NCBI GenBank assembly: GCA_023159155.1
Contig: JAJNNX010000016.1
Coordinates: 558,001 to 622,000 of the forward strand
Reading direction: 5' to 3'
Source: Ustulina deusta
Lineage: Eukaryota; Ascomycota; Sordariomycetes; Xylariales; Xylariaceae
DNA length: 64,000 nt
The translations under genes were made by a program, and so were the position numbers. The notes beneath the pieces are model-generated. The model saw only the letters and a list, made by a program, of their open reading frames with translations. It was not told the DNA's origin and did no database searches. Positions 24,988 through 35,171 of the stretch are shown piece after piece; positions within the stretch are counted from its first letter, which is position 1; each line of letters starts with the position of its first letter.

Positions 24988-25214
24988 GTCGGCTGTGACG
25001 AGAAAGCAGAGTCAGCTCGGAAGAATTGGTCTTGTTCGGATGTTCAACAAGGTGATTTCGCCACGTAGTTAGTTCCTAGATCATATCTCACAGGGCCTCT
25101 TACCCCTAAATTGTCAGTTATAATTGATATTTAACGTTAGTATGGGTGGACCCAATGCATAGATTGCCGTGAACTGTCCTCAGCGACCTATTTTGCATTT
25201 GCTAGCTTCTTCTG
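24988..25214. other. 3' flank of the O-methyltransferase gene
   Basis: This is short sequence without a supported gene between the stop codon and the transporter relic. Confidence 0.4.
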
Positions 25215-25442
25215 CTATTACTTATATAGGGGTATTCACACCCATTGAACAGAGAGTTGTGAAGTATCCGGTCACGGCGCTTAGACTCTTCCGGACCGCT
25301 TCGAATGTTGGCGTGTTTAGTATCGCGTATATGCACGCGCTGTGTTCATTGCGACGCGACCTTATACTATCTTCCATTATGCATCCAGTCCGCACTCGGC
25401 GCAGCACGTTCGGGCGAGACGAAGGCAGCTCTTCCGCCTGAT
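25215..25442 (+). pseudogene. Frameshifted fragment of an MFS drug-efflux transporter
   Basis: A plus-strand frame at 25253-25342 reads KYPVTALRLFRTASNVGVF and then IAYMHALC. A second frame from 25350 continues with TLYYLPLCIQSALGAARSG. Together they match, in order, the segment EYPVIPLRLFKSRRNIAAF ... SYYLPLYFQAVVGASSLLSG of the intact exporter at 41069-43008. A frameshift lies near 25343-25350. Nothing recognisable flanks the fragment, so only about 70 codons of a transporter of roughly 550-600 residues survive. It is diverged from the intact gene and probably came from another family member. Confidence 0.7.
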
Positions 25443-25849
25443 GAAGCGTGGCAAATCCCCAAAGAAGTAACATCGCTAACCATTGTCCTCACACTCCTCG
25501 AAGATCAGAAACAGATGAGTGTCATTGCTTACAACGATCGACAAGAAAAACAAGTCATATTATTATTTCCCATTGTTTTATATCGCGGAAAATTAAAAGC
25601 GTAATGAACGACTCGGACAAACTAGCCCGCAAGCTAGCCAACACCAGATCTCTCCTGTACTTAAGAACGTATCCATTACCACTTCCTTTCCTCGCAGACT
25701 CCCCAGCTCCAAGCGTGCCTATACAATTCCCCTATGACCGCCCTATCAGCCTGCGAAATCTAGCACGACCCATCTGTATCCCCTCCCGTATCCAACCTGC
25801 ACCCGTTTGACGGGCAATCCTTGTCGCTCTCGTCCCGGGAACCTAGAGA
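25443..25849. other. Intergenic sequence
   Basis: No supported gene. This region would hold the 3' end of the minus-strand small gene at 25850-26083. Confidence 0.4.
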
Positions 25850-26083
25850 TCAAGGTTGCATCTCGCGCTCGCGGGCCGCCTCCTCCCACGAGTCTCTTCC
25901 CGAGGAGCCGCCCCTCTTCCCTCCACGAGAACCAGAACCGCCGCTGCCGGAGCCTCCCCCATTGCTCCCCTTGCCACTGCTGCCGCCGTTCTTCCCGCCA
26001 CTGCCTCCTTTCTTCCCACCCCCGTTCTTCTTGCCGCCGGAAGAGCCGCTGCTGCTGTAGGAATTTCCCTGGAGAGAGTACAT
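25850..26083 (-). CDS. Possible small Gly/Ser/Lys-rich protein
   Basis: The ATG at 26083 opens 77 codons. The protein begins MYSLQGNSYSSSGSS, continues with GGKKNGGGKKGG-type repeats of Gly, Ser, Lys and Asn, and ends in a charged tail, SWEEAAREREMQP. A TATA box (TATAAAA on the minus strand) lies at 26380-26386, and no ATG occurs between it and 26083, so this would be the first start codon of that transcript. The leader would be about 270 bases. Low complexity makes homology uninformative; other frames across the same GC-rich stretch are also open, so the coding claim rests on the promoter and first-ATG logic. It could be a small stress- or development-related protein, but no function is assigned. 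Confidence 0.48.
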   Translation of the reverse strand: MYSLQGNSYSSSGSSGGKKNGGGKKGGSGGKNGGSSGKGSNGGGSGSGGSGSRGGKRGGSSGRDSWEEAAREREMQP

Positions 26084-26379
26084 TGTCGAAGCGGGGTGTT
26101 CAATGAAGGGACTTAGTTGCGCTTTGGTGGCGGTTTGATAGTGTCTTCTGTGGGAATGCTCGCGAGGGGCAATGACGCGTTCTCAGCACGAGCTAAGTGT
26201 TGCTGATGTATGCTTTCAGGGGGGCTCGTTTGAGAAGGAAGGGGGAAGAATAGTGCTGAGGCAAGTGTGCTCGTAGGCTTCGTGGTCTCTATTCCAAGCC
26301 GCCGCTTCGTATCGGGTAGCACTGCAACTGTTGAGTCTGTCGATGACTAAATGCTTGAAAGTGAAGGACTAAAGCCCCC

Positions 26380-26386
26380 TTTTATA
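26380..26386 (-). promoter_or_regulatory. TATA box for the small Gly/Ser/Lys-rich gene
   Basis: TATAAAA on the minus strand, within CTATAAAAGGGG, lies about 300 bp before the ATG at 26083 with no intervening ATG. Confidence 0.5.
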
Positions 26387-26389
26387 GAC

Positions 26390-27642
26390 CTTCATCGTGA
26401 AGAGGAGGCATGGCGAGAACGCTGACGTCCGAGTTGTTATGAGCCACTCTCCCACCACGCAAGCAGAACATCAACATCGCGACCATCGAGTATCCATCCG
26501 CCCCCGCCCCGAGGCTGCGAGTACCATTTGACGCAGGTTCGACGAACGCTCCCACATTTATTCATTATACGATGAATAACATGGATAGTGACGTCAGCCC
26601 CCAAAGCGAACTCTCGTTTTCCAATTCCAGATCAAACAGATACACGTGTGATCATGGCGTAGCGCCATGTCAGCAACCGAGAGGTAACCTGGGGGCGCGG
26701 GCGAAGCCAGCCAAATCTTGTTTATTTATTTACCGTCGAGTAGAGAGGGAGGGAGAGATAGAGCGAATACGTGACGGTTCGTTATACATGCTGATCTTAT
26801 AATAATAGATTCTATGTATGCGATACATGGCCATCGCCCTGAGAAATAACGATGTTTCAGCTGTGATGTGTGGTGCGGATCTGCATCTCGGGCGTTGTCA
26901 ATATTGAGCTTCCCGTCATGTAACTCGTTGGGTCACAATAATGATTGCCCCCAAGGACACTAAATATTCACCATGATAGTCCCGAACTGCGACATACGCT
27001 GGAGACAGTGTCTCGATGCTGTCATGAAGTTGATCCGAGCGCATCTGCTAATGACCAGGAGCCATATGCTTGGTTTCGGGCCTCTAGTCTTAGAGTTCCA
27101 AAAATGGACTCATTAATTTGGATAAGGAGGTCGTCTTATGAGTGTCTGAAGCAGTAGCAACGCCAACAAGATGGTTGGGGGCGTAGTGGCAAATCTTTTG
27201 GCGTCTGATGGAGTGAAGACTACAAGTCAAAATCGCAACAGGGGAAGCCATCGTGTATTGATTGTATTTATTGTCATATCCTTGACCTACTAGTCCTTTT
27301 TCGTCTTTGTGCCAAGTCCCTTAGGTATTATCAGACCTCGGTCTCACCTTATAATACAGCCCACAAAGAGCGGTGGCCGTAGCCAGAGCCCACTACTCGC
27401 TTCCATCTACCTTATTCCCGGACGAACATCAATCGAGAACACACGCCCAATCGCTCTCCTGTCGTACATCTAATTTATATTTACGGCATGCAACTATGGC
27501 GTGTCACAGCACCACACTATACGAACCACCGCACTAACCAACAACGAACCTATATCGAGAACCTCGCTCTGCGTGTAAGAGCAACAGCCAATTCTGGTAT
27601 CACCAGCGGTAGGAGCTGCGACACGGCGCGGCATATGTTCCA
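26390..27642. other. Intergenic region
   Basis: No open frame resembles a protein. The sequence near 27290-27640 lies downstream of the minus-strand gene at 27643-29475 and likely holds its 3' untranslated region. Confidence 0.4.
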
Positions 27643-29475
27643 TTAACCGGTGGTGATATCCGCGGGATCTTGGCGCGCCTGTTTCCCTTCATCAGCTCCG
27701 GGCGGGCGTGCGTCTTTGTTCGCGGCACAAAAACTATCACGAGAACAGGTAATGGCTTCACGAAGCCTCTCTCGAAACGACCTGTGGGGTTTGTATGCTA
27801 TCCTGGTATGGCGAATTGCGAAATCAAATGATACGTCTTCAGGTTTGCACCCGTTCTTGCCCGCGGCGGCACCATTACTTTCGGTGCTGGCAGGCGGGAC
27901 GGGCGAATGCCATTGCGCAGGCTTGTCGAAACAGGCGAGAAGGAAGGGAGGGACTTGTGTAGCATACAGATGGGCGTAGACGCAGTCATTCACACTATCG
28001 GTGAATATAACCTGCCATGTCGGAACAGTGTAGCTTACCGCTACGCTCTGGCCCTTACTTGTCTCTGGTGTCTTTTTGGCAGACGTGTCACCATCTTCGT
28101 CTTCCTCCCCATGCTTGTTTTTGTGTTTGTGTTTGTGTTTGCATTCCTGCTGGCCGTCGCGTGTGTCTCCTCGGGCACCCTCCTCGTTGCCATCCTGCCC
28201 TTTCCACTGCTTCGACCGATATCGCTGTGCCATAGCAATGAAGACGCCAGGTATAAAATGCGGGTGACTCCATTCGTCATCGCCGCGTTTGTAATCATAG
28301 CGAACCGTGCACTCCTCCATCGTCATGCCCATCTGCTCTATACCATGCTTGAGGAAGTTGCGCCCGTGCTTATTGGACTTTCGAGACGCTTCGGTGAGAT
28401 GAGCAGAGTCGAGATGGACCATCCGCCAGAAATTTTCGATTTTAGGCGCCGTTGATTCCCGGTATTCGCCATGAGCATTCTGACTATTGGTCGCATCATC
28501 GCTGTTTCGTTTGGTATCTAGGCGGTATACGGAGGTGCTCCACAGGAAACGGTATTTCTGTCGGCCATAAAATATGTATAAATCCTCTGTTTCAAAGCGA
28601 AGAAAGTTCCGAAAGGGCGGGATGCGATCGAAGATCCGGAATACGTCGCGGTTGTCTACCCCGCTGAGCAAAATCTGCATGGCTCGCTGCCTGGACATGC
28701 ACATTTGATTCTGTCCATCCGCTAGAAAGGCAGTCTTAAAGGCTATGAGGGACGGGGTTTCTTCTACAAGCCCAAAGAAGGCGGGCGGCGAGGGTGATAA
28801 CGAGTGAGGCGAGGGTAGCAAAAGCTGCAGCTGTGAGGGCGTGAGCAGCGGCCTATACTGGTTGTCCCATACGAGTCTCCGCCGGGGTTTCCGCTGGACT
28901 TTCCACAGAAGCTTTCGTGGGACCGCTTGTTTCTTTCGTTGCCGTCGCTGCTGCTGGCTTGGATGTCGACTGCGTTCGAGAGACAGCAGACGGTGAGATG
29001 GCGGAGGTTGAAACGGCTGCCATACAACATGCAGGACCTTCTCGTGGCGATGTGTCCAGAACAGCGGCGTGACGTGTAGAAATCTATACTCCGATATAAT
29101 TCTATCGAGTGGTCTTTTGCCCATAGAAGAGCCCAGGCCGGCATCGTCCGCGTGTTTGTCAATCTGTCTTCTGCGCCTCTCCATACGTCTTCTTCGTCTT
29201 ACCTCAAGTTTCAACCAGTTGCGTCGTCGTCGGCTAATGTCTGCCATCTCTTCTTGCGCCTTCATAAAAACCTCCGTAATTCTCGAGAGTTTAGCTTCCG
29301 TATTACAATTGGATGGCGGGCCTTTCGCCTGCGGTGTACTCGGCATACTCGGTGCCTTCTTTTCTTCTTCCATTGCTGTGTGTATGTGTTGACACATGAA
29401 GTAATGTGTGGTGAAGTGTGAAGCATGGAGCGTAAAGTGCAAAAATTTGCTAGAACCAGAAAAAGAAATTGTCAT
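27643..29475 (-). CDS. Unrecognised fungal protein, 610 residues
   Basis: The frame is uninterrupted from the ATG at 29475; MEEEKKAPSM at 29373 is a plausible internal start because the first 34 residues are Phe/His-rich and unlike the rest. An Arg-rich helix (ISRRRRNWLKLEVRRRRR) near residue 80 is followed by a basic Pro/Gln-rich stretch. A more ordered part begins near residue 230 (FKTAFLADGQNQM, FRIFDRIPPFRNFLRFETED, YRFLWSTSVYRLDT). After a His/Lys repeat (KHKHKHKNKH) and an acidic run comes a final ordered block, PTWQVIFTDSVNDCVYAHLY. There is no signal peptide or membrane segment. I do not recognise the family. The long frame with ordered blocks argues for a real gene. A nuclear or RNA-related role would only be a guess from the basic segments. 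Confidence 0.75.
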   Translation of the reverse strand: MTISFSGSSKFLHFTLHASHFTTHYFMCQHIHTAMEEEKKAPSMPSTPQAKGPPSNCNTEAKLSRITEVFMKAQEEMADISRRRRNWLKLEVRRRRRMERRRRQIDKHADDAGLGSSMGKRPLDRIISEYRFLHVTPLFWTHRHEKVLHVVWQPFQPPPSHRLLSLERSRHPSQQQRRQRKKQAVPRKLLWKVQRKPRRRLVWDNQYRPLLTPSQLQLLLPSPHSLSPSPPAFFGLVEETPSLIAFKTAFLADGQNQMCMSRQRAMQILLSGVDNRDVFRIFDRIPPFRNFLRFETEDLYIFYGRQKYRFLWSTSVYRLDTKRNSDDATNSQNAHGEYRESTAPKIENFWRMVHLDSAHLTEASRKSNKHGRNFLKHGIEQMGMTMEECTVRYDYKRGDDEWSHPHFIPGVFIAMAQRYRSKQWKGQDGNEEGARGDTRDGQQECKHKHKHKNKHGEEDEDGDTSAKKTPETSKGQSVAVSYTVPTWQVIFTDSVNDCVYAHLYATQVPPFLLACFDKPAQWHSPVPPASTESNGAAAGKNGCKPEDVSFDFAIRHTRIAYKPHRSFRERLREAITCSRDSFCAANKDARPPGADEGKQARQDPADITTG

Positions 29476-29733
29476 AGGTCAAAGGTCTCACAACTAGTAC
29501 CTATTGGCGGTGGAGGCGGACATTGTTTGTTTGCAGGGGTGGACTGAAACATCCAATCTGGATCGGTTGGCTGAGAAATACTTGTGATCTCAATAGCTCA
29601 TTTTTCATTTTATGTTCTTGTTATATTTTACATCCAAACCGCAGAGCTAATCAATCGGGCATACCTTTCCATGGCATCGTGGTGATTTCATGCGAGCATG
29701 TGATAATGGGCAAAAGAAAGAAAGGAAAGAAGA

Positions 29734-29779
<46 letters not shown>

Positions 29780-30019
29780 AAAAAAAAAAAAAAAGAAGAA
29801 GAAGGAATACACAGGAATATGTGCACTATCCAGAAAAGAAATTTATTCAATTAGAAATTATAAACGTCTAGTTTCAACAGGAAAGATTGCCAAGGGAACA
29901 AACATGGCGGGGTATCGGAAAGGCGACATAGACGCCCACGGAGGCAAGGCAGAGCTCATGAATAGCTACACCGTAATTTAACATAGGAATATCTGGAGAA
30001 GCCCGAAGACACGGCAGGG
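29476..30019. other. Intergenic region with (AG)20 tract
   Basis: This lies between two minus-strand genes. It holds the promoter of the gene at 27643-29475 and the 3' end region of the gene at 30020-33757. No coding frame is supported. Confidence 0.5.
29737..29776 (+). repeat. (AG)20 dinucleotide repeat followed by a poly-A/GAA tract
   Basis: About twenty AG units are followed by a run of A and GAA units up to about 29805. Confidence 0.85.
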
Positions 30020-33000
30020 TCAAATCCAGAGGAGCCATCGAATAATAGAGACGACACCCTGGCCCGCACCAAGTATAATCCGTGTGATCATTACGATAAA
30101 CCAGACATACCACATAAAACCGACAAGAACCCATTCGACGGCCAACCAGCCCGCCCTGCGCACCCAGCGGAAACGACGGCGCCGCCGCCTAAGCATCTTA
30201 TCCATGGTATCGACGGCGTTCTTGACCTTGAGACGCTGTGAATCCACGATATCGTGGCTGACATCATCAGCTTCATCAGCTGCCTGGCGTGTCATATCCA
30301 TGAGACCAATAGCAACGCGATTGTGGATTGCATCCGCTTGTTGTTGCAGACGTGGTGCCGTTTCCGTCGAGAACTCAGAGGCAGCTTTTTCGAATAATTC
30401 AATAGAGTAGCCAATACTTTGCGACAGAATGCGAGCTGTTGCTGGGAAAACCTCTGTCTGCGGCACACGCAAATTGGGTTCCTCATCCGGCATAAAACGG
30501 TTCATCTCCGTCCACTGTAAGCCCGTCGGGGTAGCGTCTTGCTGGAAGAGAGGGTGGGGCTCATTTGCGCGGCGGGAAATCTCCATGGCCTTGATACCGG
30601 AACAGAGTATTAATGCACGAAGACGTGCTACCTCACGTCTAGAAATAAGGGCATGTTGAGACAACAAAGTACGATGGGGGATCAGCCAGTTTCGATGGAT
30701 AGACACGTGTCGCCCGTCATCTATACGAGACATGGGAGGCTCGCTGTCGCGGATGGAGAGAGCATTTTGAAGTTCTTTTGACGTCTTCCCTGGTCTATTT
30801 ATGGGATGGTCTAAGTCTTGAAAATGGGAATCGATCTCGGACGAATTGGGGTCGATGAAATTTTGGGGATTGCTGTCTTCGGGCTCAGATAACTCAAGTG
30901 ACGCCTTACGAATATCAATGCGTGGCGGTTTAAGCTGCTCGAAGCGTGGTGACCTGCTGGGAGGCCGCGACGAGACCTGAACAGAGGAGCCGTCCTTTTT
31001 ATGAGAGACGGGTTTATCCATAGAAGCCGTCGTCGATTTGAAGTTCGGCATGATATCCATAGAGTTCTTCACTGGACGGCGACTTTCATAGTGGCGCGCT
31101 AAGCTTCCTGGTGAGAGTAAAGCTGGTTTTGTAGGTCGACCTCTCCGATCATCAATGTCGGAATCATCGTCTGATGGGCCAGAAGAGTCGGAGTCTTTCC
31201 TCCATATGAGATCCGTGACCTTGGAGACACCACCACGTATCATATCATCGAGTTTTGCACCTCCTTTGAAAATAGTCCTGAGACCAACTTGTTCGTCAGG
31301 TCTGAGGCTTAGGCTTCCTATGCTTCGGTGTGATTTGTGACTGTCGTGTGTCGCCTTTGTAACAAATTCTCGAGTGGAACTCTTGGATCTTTGGCGTTCG
31401 AAAGGTTGGATTGCGTCTTCGGCCACTGAAGACATGCCGATTGTTCCCGTTGAGTCAATGGCGCTGCCAACCCTGTTGTCATCATCGCGATCTTCACGAT
31501 CTCGGCTGCGATCCCGAAATATGCTCTTCACTTTCGAAAAAGGCGTTCGGGCTGGCGAGCTGGGGCGACTAACAGTTGGTGAAAGATCCATTCCGATGGC
31601 GGGAACATAACCATTTTGGCGCCCCCTTGGCGCTATATCAGATAACGGTGGTCGAGAGGAATCGAGGTCCATAGAAGACCTGTAGGGGCCGCCAGGTACC
31701 TCTAAACTCGTGCGCCCAGAATGAATAGGTGGGATTTGATTCGGTCTATCTGTTAGAGCTTTGCCCAGCTGGTCGGTGGCTTCCATACGTGACTCCGTGC
31801 GGCGATGGCCTGGATGAGAAATTCGAGAAGTTCGCTCAGGGGTAATTATTCCTGCCGGTAACGGTTTGAGGTGACTAACGTCAGCTCCTCCGGCGAGATA
31901 TTCCTGTTCGTCTTGGGATTCTTTTGCAAGCATTTCACTCATCTGTTTCTCAAGCAAATCCTTGCCACTAGCACTGATGGTACCATTACGACCTCTTCTG
32001 CGGCGATCGCTTTCATTGTCTGATGAATCTGACGACGAACCCCGTCTAAATCTGAGAAAGTCATGGTGAGAATGGAAAGAAGCACTATGTTTATGATGCA
32101 TCCCTCTCAAATCCTGAAGTTTCTGCCGGGCACGATCTCTCGTGCTTGACAACGTTGTTTCCACGTCTGTTTTTATTGGGTGGGTAACGTCCTGCTGAGG
32201 CATGTCGCCGCCATCGCCGTCGGAATCTCCTTTGGGTGCTGGCGTGGTAATGGTAGGTTCAATCGCCTGCGCTATCGGCTGGAAGACCTCTGTCTTCGGG
32301 GTATAGATCTTGGCATAGTGTCGATCTTCGATCAGAAATCGGTTATTGTCCTGTCCCAGCCAATATATGTCCGCGAGCATATCTGCTGGGTCGATACTCC
32401 ACTCAAATCTTGGTCTTTTGGGCATATTCAATGCCGAGACTGGCCTTGGAAGATTCGATGCTGGGAGCTGCTGTGCTAGGTACTCATCTGCCGCCGGAAA
32501 TGGTGGTAAGTGTGGCCATTGAGCAGTGAGCGATACTTTGTCAATCCAGTCTGTGGTCCTGGGCACATCCCCAAACCCCTGGGCTTCTCCATCTATGGCC
32601 TTCCGTTCACGGGTTCGGATCTTTCGATTTCGGATATATTGGAGTGGGTTGTACGCACGACCTAATGTTCGGCTCTGGGGGCTAGAAGCAAGATCGGGAG
32701 GTGAACCTGTCGACTGGGGAGACGTGATGGGGTTTGAGGTAGACGGCCGCGAACGCGCATCCTGTTTTAACGGAGGTAGAAATGAGAGAAGCCTTCTGTA
32801 CTGAGCCATGAGCTCCAAGTACTCCTTGGCTCTCTGGGCCCGATTAAGTGTTGAAGACGAAAAATGGTAGGTGTAGCTGACATCCTGATCGAAAGTAGGC
32901 TGTAGGGGACTGCTAATCCTGGGTGTAGGTACAATCCTCGGAGACAAGTTTCTATCTGCTCTCGGAGAGATATTGCGCGAACTCCGTCTTTGTTGCTGTA

Positions 33001-33757
33001 AATGCTGCTTAAGACTACGTCCAGCGGTGCTATCGGGGAGCTGAGCAAGACGGGGCGGGATAGGGGTTGAAATGTTTCTTCTCGAAGCTAGTCGTCTAGA
33101 CTCGCTCAGGTCAAGAGCCATGGACACAATCTGGGTGGAGTCAACATCTAAAGGGGCCGAACTCGGTCGCAGCGACGGGATCATGGATCTCCGCCTGGTA
33201 GCCATTTGGCTATGCGGCCTATCACCTCGAACATCGGCTGCGCCAGTGGACATTCGCGCCAGATGCGCCCGAGCTCTTTCCTGCCCTTCGAGGGCGACAT
33301 GTGGGTCGGCGGATTCCAAAGGGTTGAGATCCTCAGAGGACCTCAACGGACTCTTCCCTTTGCGAGTGTCGACAGGAATACGGGATTGCCTCCGGTCATC
33401 ATCTCGATGCTTGGGTCCCGGCTTGGCGCTCTCGTGAAGTATATTGTTCGGCAACAGAAACCCGCCGCTCCGTCGGGGCTTGTGGAACCGACGTTTGCGG
33501 TGTGTATCGTGATCGGGATTCTGTTCTTGGAGGCTGACGGATTGCGGATCCGAGCTCGGTTCGGGGGACTTATGAGGTGATGGTCGAGGGAGGGTTGTGC
33601 CGTCTATCGATGTATCGTACAGAAGACTCGCTGCAGCGCTCGACTCGCCGGTGTCGTGGCTACCATAGCTGCTGGAGGACCGCGGAATGGAGCTTCCAAC
33701 CAGCGGCCGCCCAGGGGCATTGGGACGAGAAAGGGAGCCAGCATTGTGGTCTGTCAT
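30020..33757 (-). CDS. Large unrecognised fungal protein with C-terminal membrane segments
   Basis: The first ATG of the frame is at 33757 (M-T-D-H-N-A-G); the frame is open further upstream but without an ATG. It encodes 1245 residues without an intron. The N-terminal third is Ser/Arg/Pro-rich and disordered. An ordered piece follows, with TYHFSSSTLNRAQRAKEYLE, YNPLQYIRNRKIRTRERKAI and DMLADIYWLGQDNNRFLIED. The middle is highly charged and Ser-rich (SSSDSSDNESDRRRRGR). A further ordered part contains LISRREVARLRALILCSGIK. Near the end an Arg-rich stretch (MLRRRRRRFRWVRR) precedes one or two hydrophobic segments (LAVEWVLVGFMWYVWFIVM and IIRWLLWI) that reach the C-terminus. This suggests a tail-anchored protein with its bulk in the cytosol. 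I do not recognise the family or its function; conservation across filamentous fungi is likely from the ordered blocks. Confidence 0.82.
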   Translation of the reverse strand: MTDHNAGSLSRPNAPGRPLVGSSIPRSSSSYGSHDTGESSAAASLLYDTSIDGTTLPRPSPHKSPEPSSDPQSVSLQEQNPDHDTHRKRRFHKPRRSGGFLLPNNILHESAKPGPKHRDDDRRQSRIPVDTRKGKSPLRSSEDLNPLESADPHVALEGQERARAHLARMSTGAADVRGDRPHSQMATRRRSMIPSLRPSSAPLDVDSTQIVSMALDLSESRRLASRRNISTPIPPRLAQLPDSTAGRSLKQHLQQQRRSSRNISPRADRNLSPRIVPTPRISSPLQPTFDQDVSYTYHFSSSTLNRAQRAKEYLELMAQYRRLLSFLPPLKQDARSRPSTSNPITSPQSTGSPPDLASSPQSRTLGRAYNPLQYIRNRKIRTRERKAIDGEAQGFGDVPRTTDWIDKVSLTAQWPHLPPFPAADEYLAQQLPASNLPRPVSALNMPKRPRFEWSIDPADMLADIYWLGQDNNRFLIEDRHYAKIYTPKTEVFQPIAQAIEPTITTPAPKGDSDGDGGDMPQQDVTHPIKTDVETTLSSTRDRARQKLQDLRGMHHKHSASFHSHHDFLRFRRGSSSDSSDNESDRRRRGRNGTISASGKDLLEKQMSEMLAKESQDEQEYLAGGADVSHLKPLPAGIITPERTSRISHPGHRRTESRMEATDQLGKALTDRPNQIPPIHSGRTSLEVPGGPYRSSMDLDSSRPPLSDIAPRGRQNGYVPAIGMDLSPTVSRPSSPARTPFSKVKSIFRDRSRDREDRDDDNRVGSAIDSTGTIGMSSVAEDAIQPFERQRSKSSTREFVTKATHDSHKSHRSIGSLSLRPDEQVGLRTIFKGGAKLDDMIRGGVSKVTDLIWRKDSDSSGPSDDDSDIDDRRGRPTKPALLSPGSLARHYESRRPVKNSMDIMPNFKSTTASMDKPVSHKKDGSSVQVSSRPPSRSPRFEQLKPPRIDIRKASLELSEPEDSNPQNFIDPNSSEIDSHFQDLDHPINRPGKTSKELQNALSIRDSEPPMSRIDDGRHVSIHRNWLIPHRTLLSQHALISRREVARLRALILCSGIKAMEISRRANEPHPLFQQDATPTGLQWTEMNRFMPDEEPNLRVPQTEVFPATARILSQSIGYSIELFEKAASEFSTETAPRLQQQADAIHNRVAIGLMDMTRQAADEADDVSHDIVDSQRLKVKNAVDTMDKMLRRRRRRFRWVRRAGWLAVEWVLVGFMWYVWFIVMITRIILGAGQGVVSIIRWLLWI

Positions 33758-35171
33758 CGCGGTCGGGGGGCTGCGTGCGACGAAGCGGCTCCTCTGCAAG
33801 AGAGGGGCCGGATGTAACTAAGTTAGAAGGGCCGAGCTATCAGATACGTCGGGCAACAAGGCTGAGGACGGAGGAGGCCGGCATCGTGGATGGCGATGAG
33901 TCCGGAGGCAGGCCGTGATCGATTGATTGCTTGGTGGGCTGGTTCGAGCTGGTGCTGGAAGAAAAGGGACAATAGTAGGTACTTGGATAGACACAATGTA
34001 TCTTGTTTCTAGACAATACAAGCGAGACGGTCCTAGCCTGAATATACTTCTAAGACATTGCGATAACAGAAGCGAAGTAAGGGCTACAGGTATGTCGAAA
34101 CCCACGTAAACTTGATGTGAAGTTTCAAGTTCCGTAGTTCGGAGTGGAGAACTTGATATATAGGGAGGTGACTTGACTTGATCAAGTTGGCGTATGCCAA
34201 GACGTCCCCGTGGAGTCGTCGACGCATGTGAACAACCCCGGCCGGGGACGGCGATGTACGGCTAAGTGTATACCTGCGTGCGGTTTGTGTAAATACTCAT
34301 ATAACGATATAGTGACAGACCCGACGGGACTTGACTCTGCTACCTACCTAGGTACCTAAGGTAGGTAATTGTGCTGTCCTTGCCTCGGTTTATTCGTCTA
34401 TTTATAATTTTATTTTTCTTCAACCACGGAAGTCACTATGCATACAGCAGCACTTATATCAAATTTATATTGTCAACCTCTGATACCTATATTATATCGG
34501 TAAGTGCCGAGGTACCTAGGTAGTAGGTACCTAGTACTCCGTAGAAGGAATTAATTTAGATAGAGAGGGAGGGGTCAAAACGTGGAAACCCTGTCGCCTT
34601 TTTTCAATTAGTGTCGATCAAGCTGAGGCAGCAAATGTACTACCTACGAGCGCCTGGGCCCTATTATAACTACAGTAGCGCAGCTTCTTGTTTAGACGTG
34701 CCTGACCATACTACGCTCTGCACGTGCTACCGAGGTAGCTAGCGATGCCCTGCATGCAGGTCGGGTCTGCAGCGTAACTACCTTAGTGTACACTACAGTA
34801 TCCAGAGATCTCAAAACGTGTTCCACATGGCCATTTTCGATAAGGGACTACTTACCCGTCCAGATTGTTCCGATTGACTCCGGAGATGGAGATGTTGCAA
34901 GGTCAGATGGACAAAGAATCATTAGTACATATGGTTAGTTATGTCCGGTCGACCTACCCAGTTTCTACTTCACTCATGCTGTTTATATTCCCACTGGGGG
35001 AAAAATGCATGAAATAATTTGATGTTATCTCTTGATTGGCCTTATATTGATAAGTGTTACTTATTACAGGCCTCAATCACGCCATCCGTGGGCGTGCTAA
35101 TCTGACAATCCGACAACCTGACCAGTAATTCCCTGGTCTGAATTCCACACAACGCAAATCCAGTTGACCTA
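33758..35171. other. Intergenic region with TACCTAGGTA-type palindromes
   Basis: The first few hundred bases form the promoter and leader of the minus-strand gene ending at 33757. Clusters of TACCTAGGTA and related words lie at 34342-34370 and 34510-34545, and a GTGTACAC palindrome near 34785. No gene is seen. Confidence 0.5.

Noticed and set aside
25807..26116. Several plus-strand Pro/Arg/Ala-rich frames
   Set aside because: They are other frames of the GC-rich repeat at 25850-26083; none has a promoter-like setting.
28041..28455. Hydrophobic plus-strand frame resembling a membrane protein
   Set aside because: It is antisense to the His/Lys and acidic region of the gene at 27643-29475.
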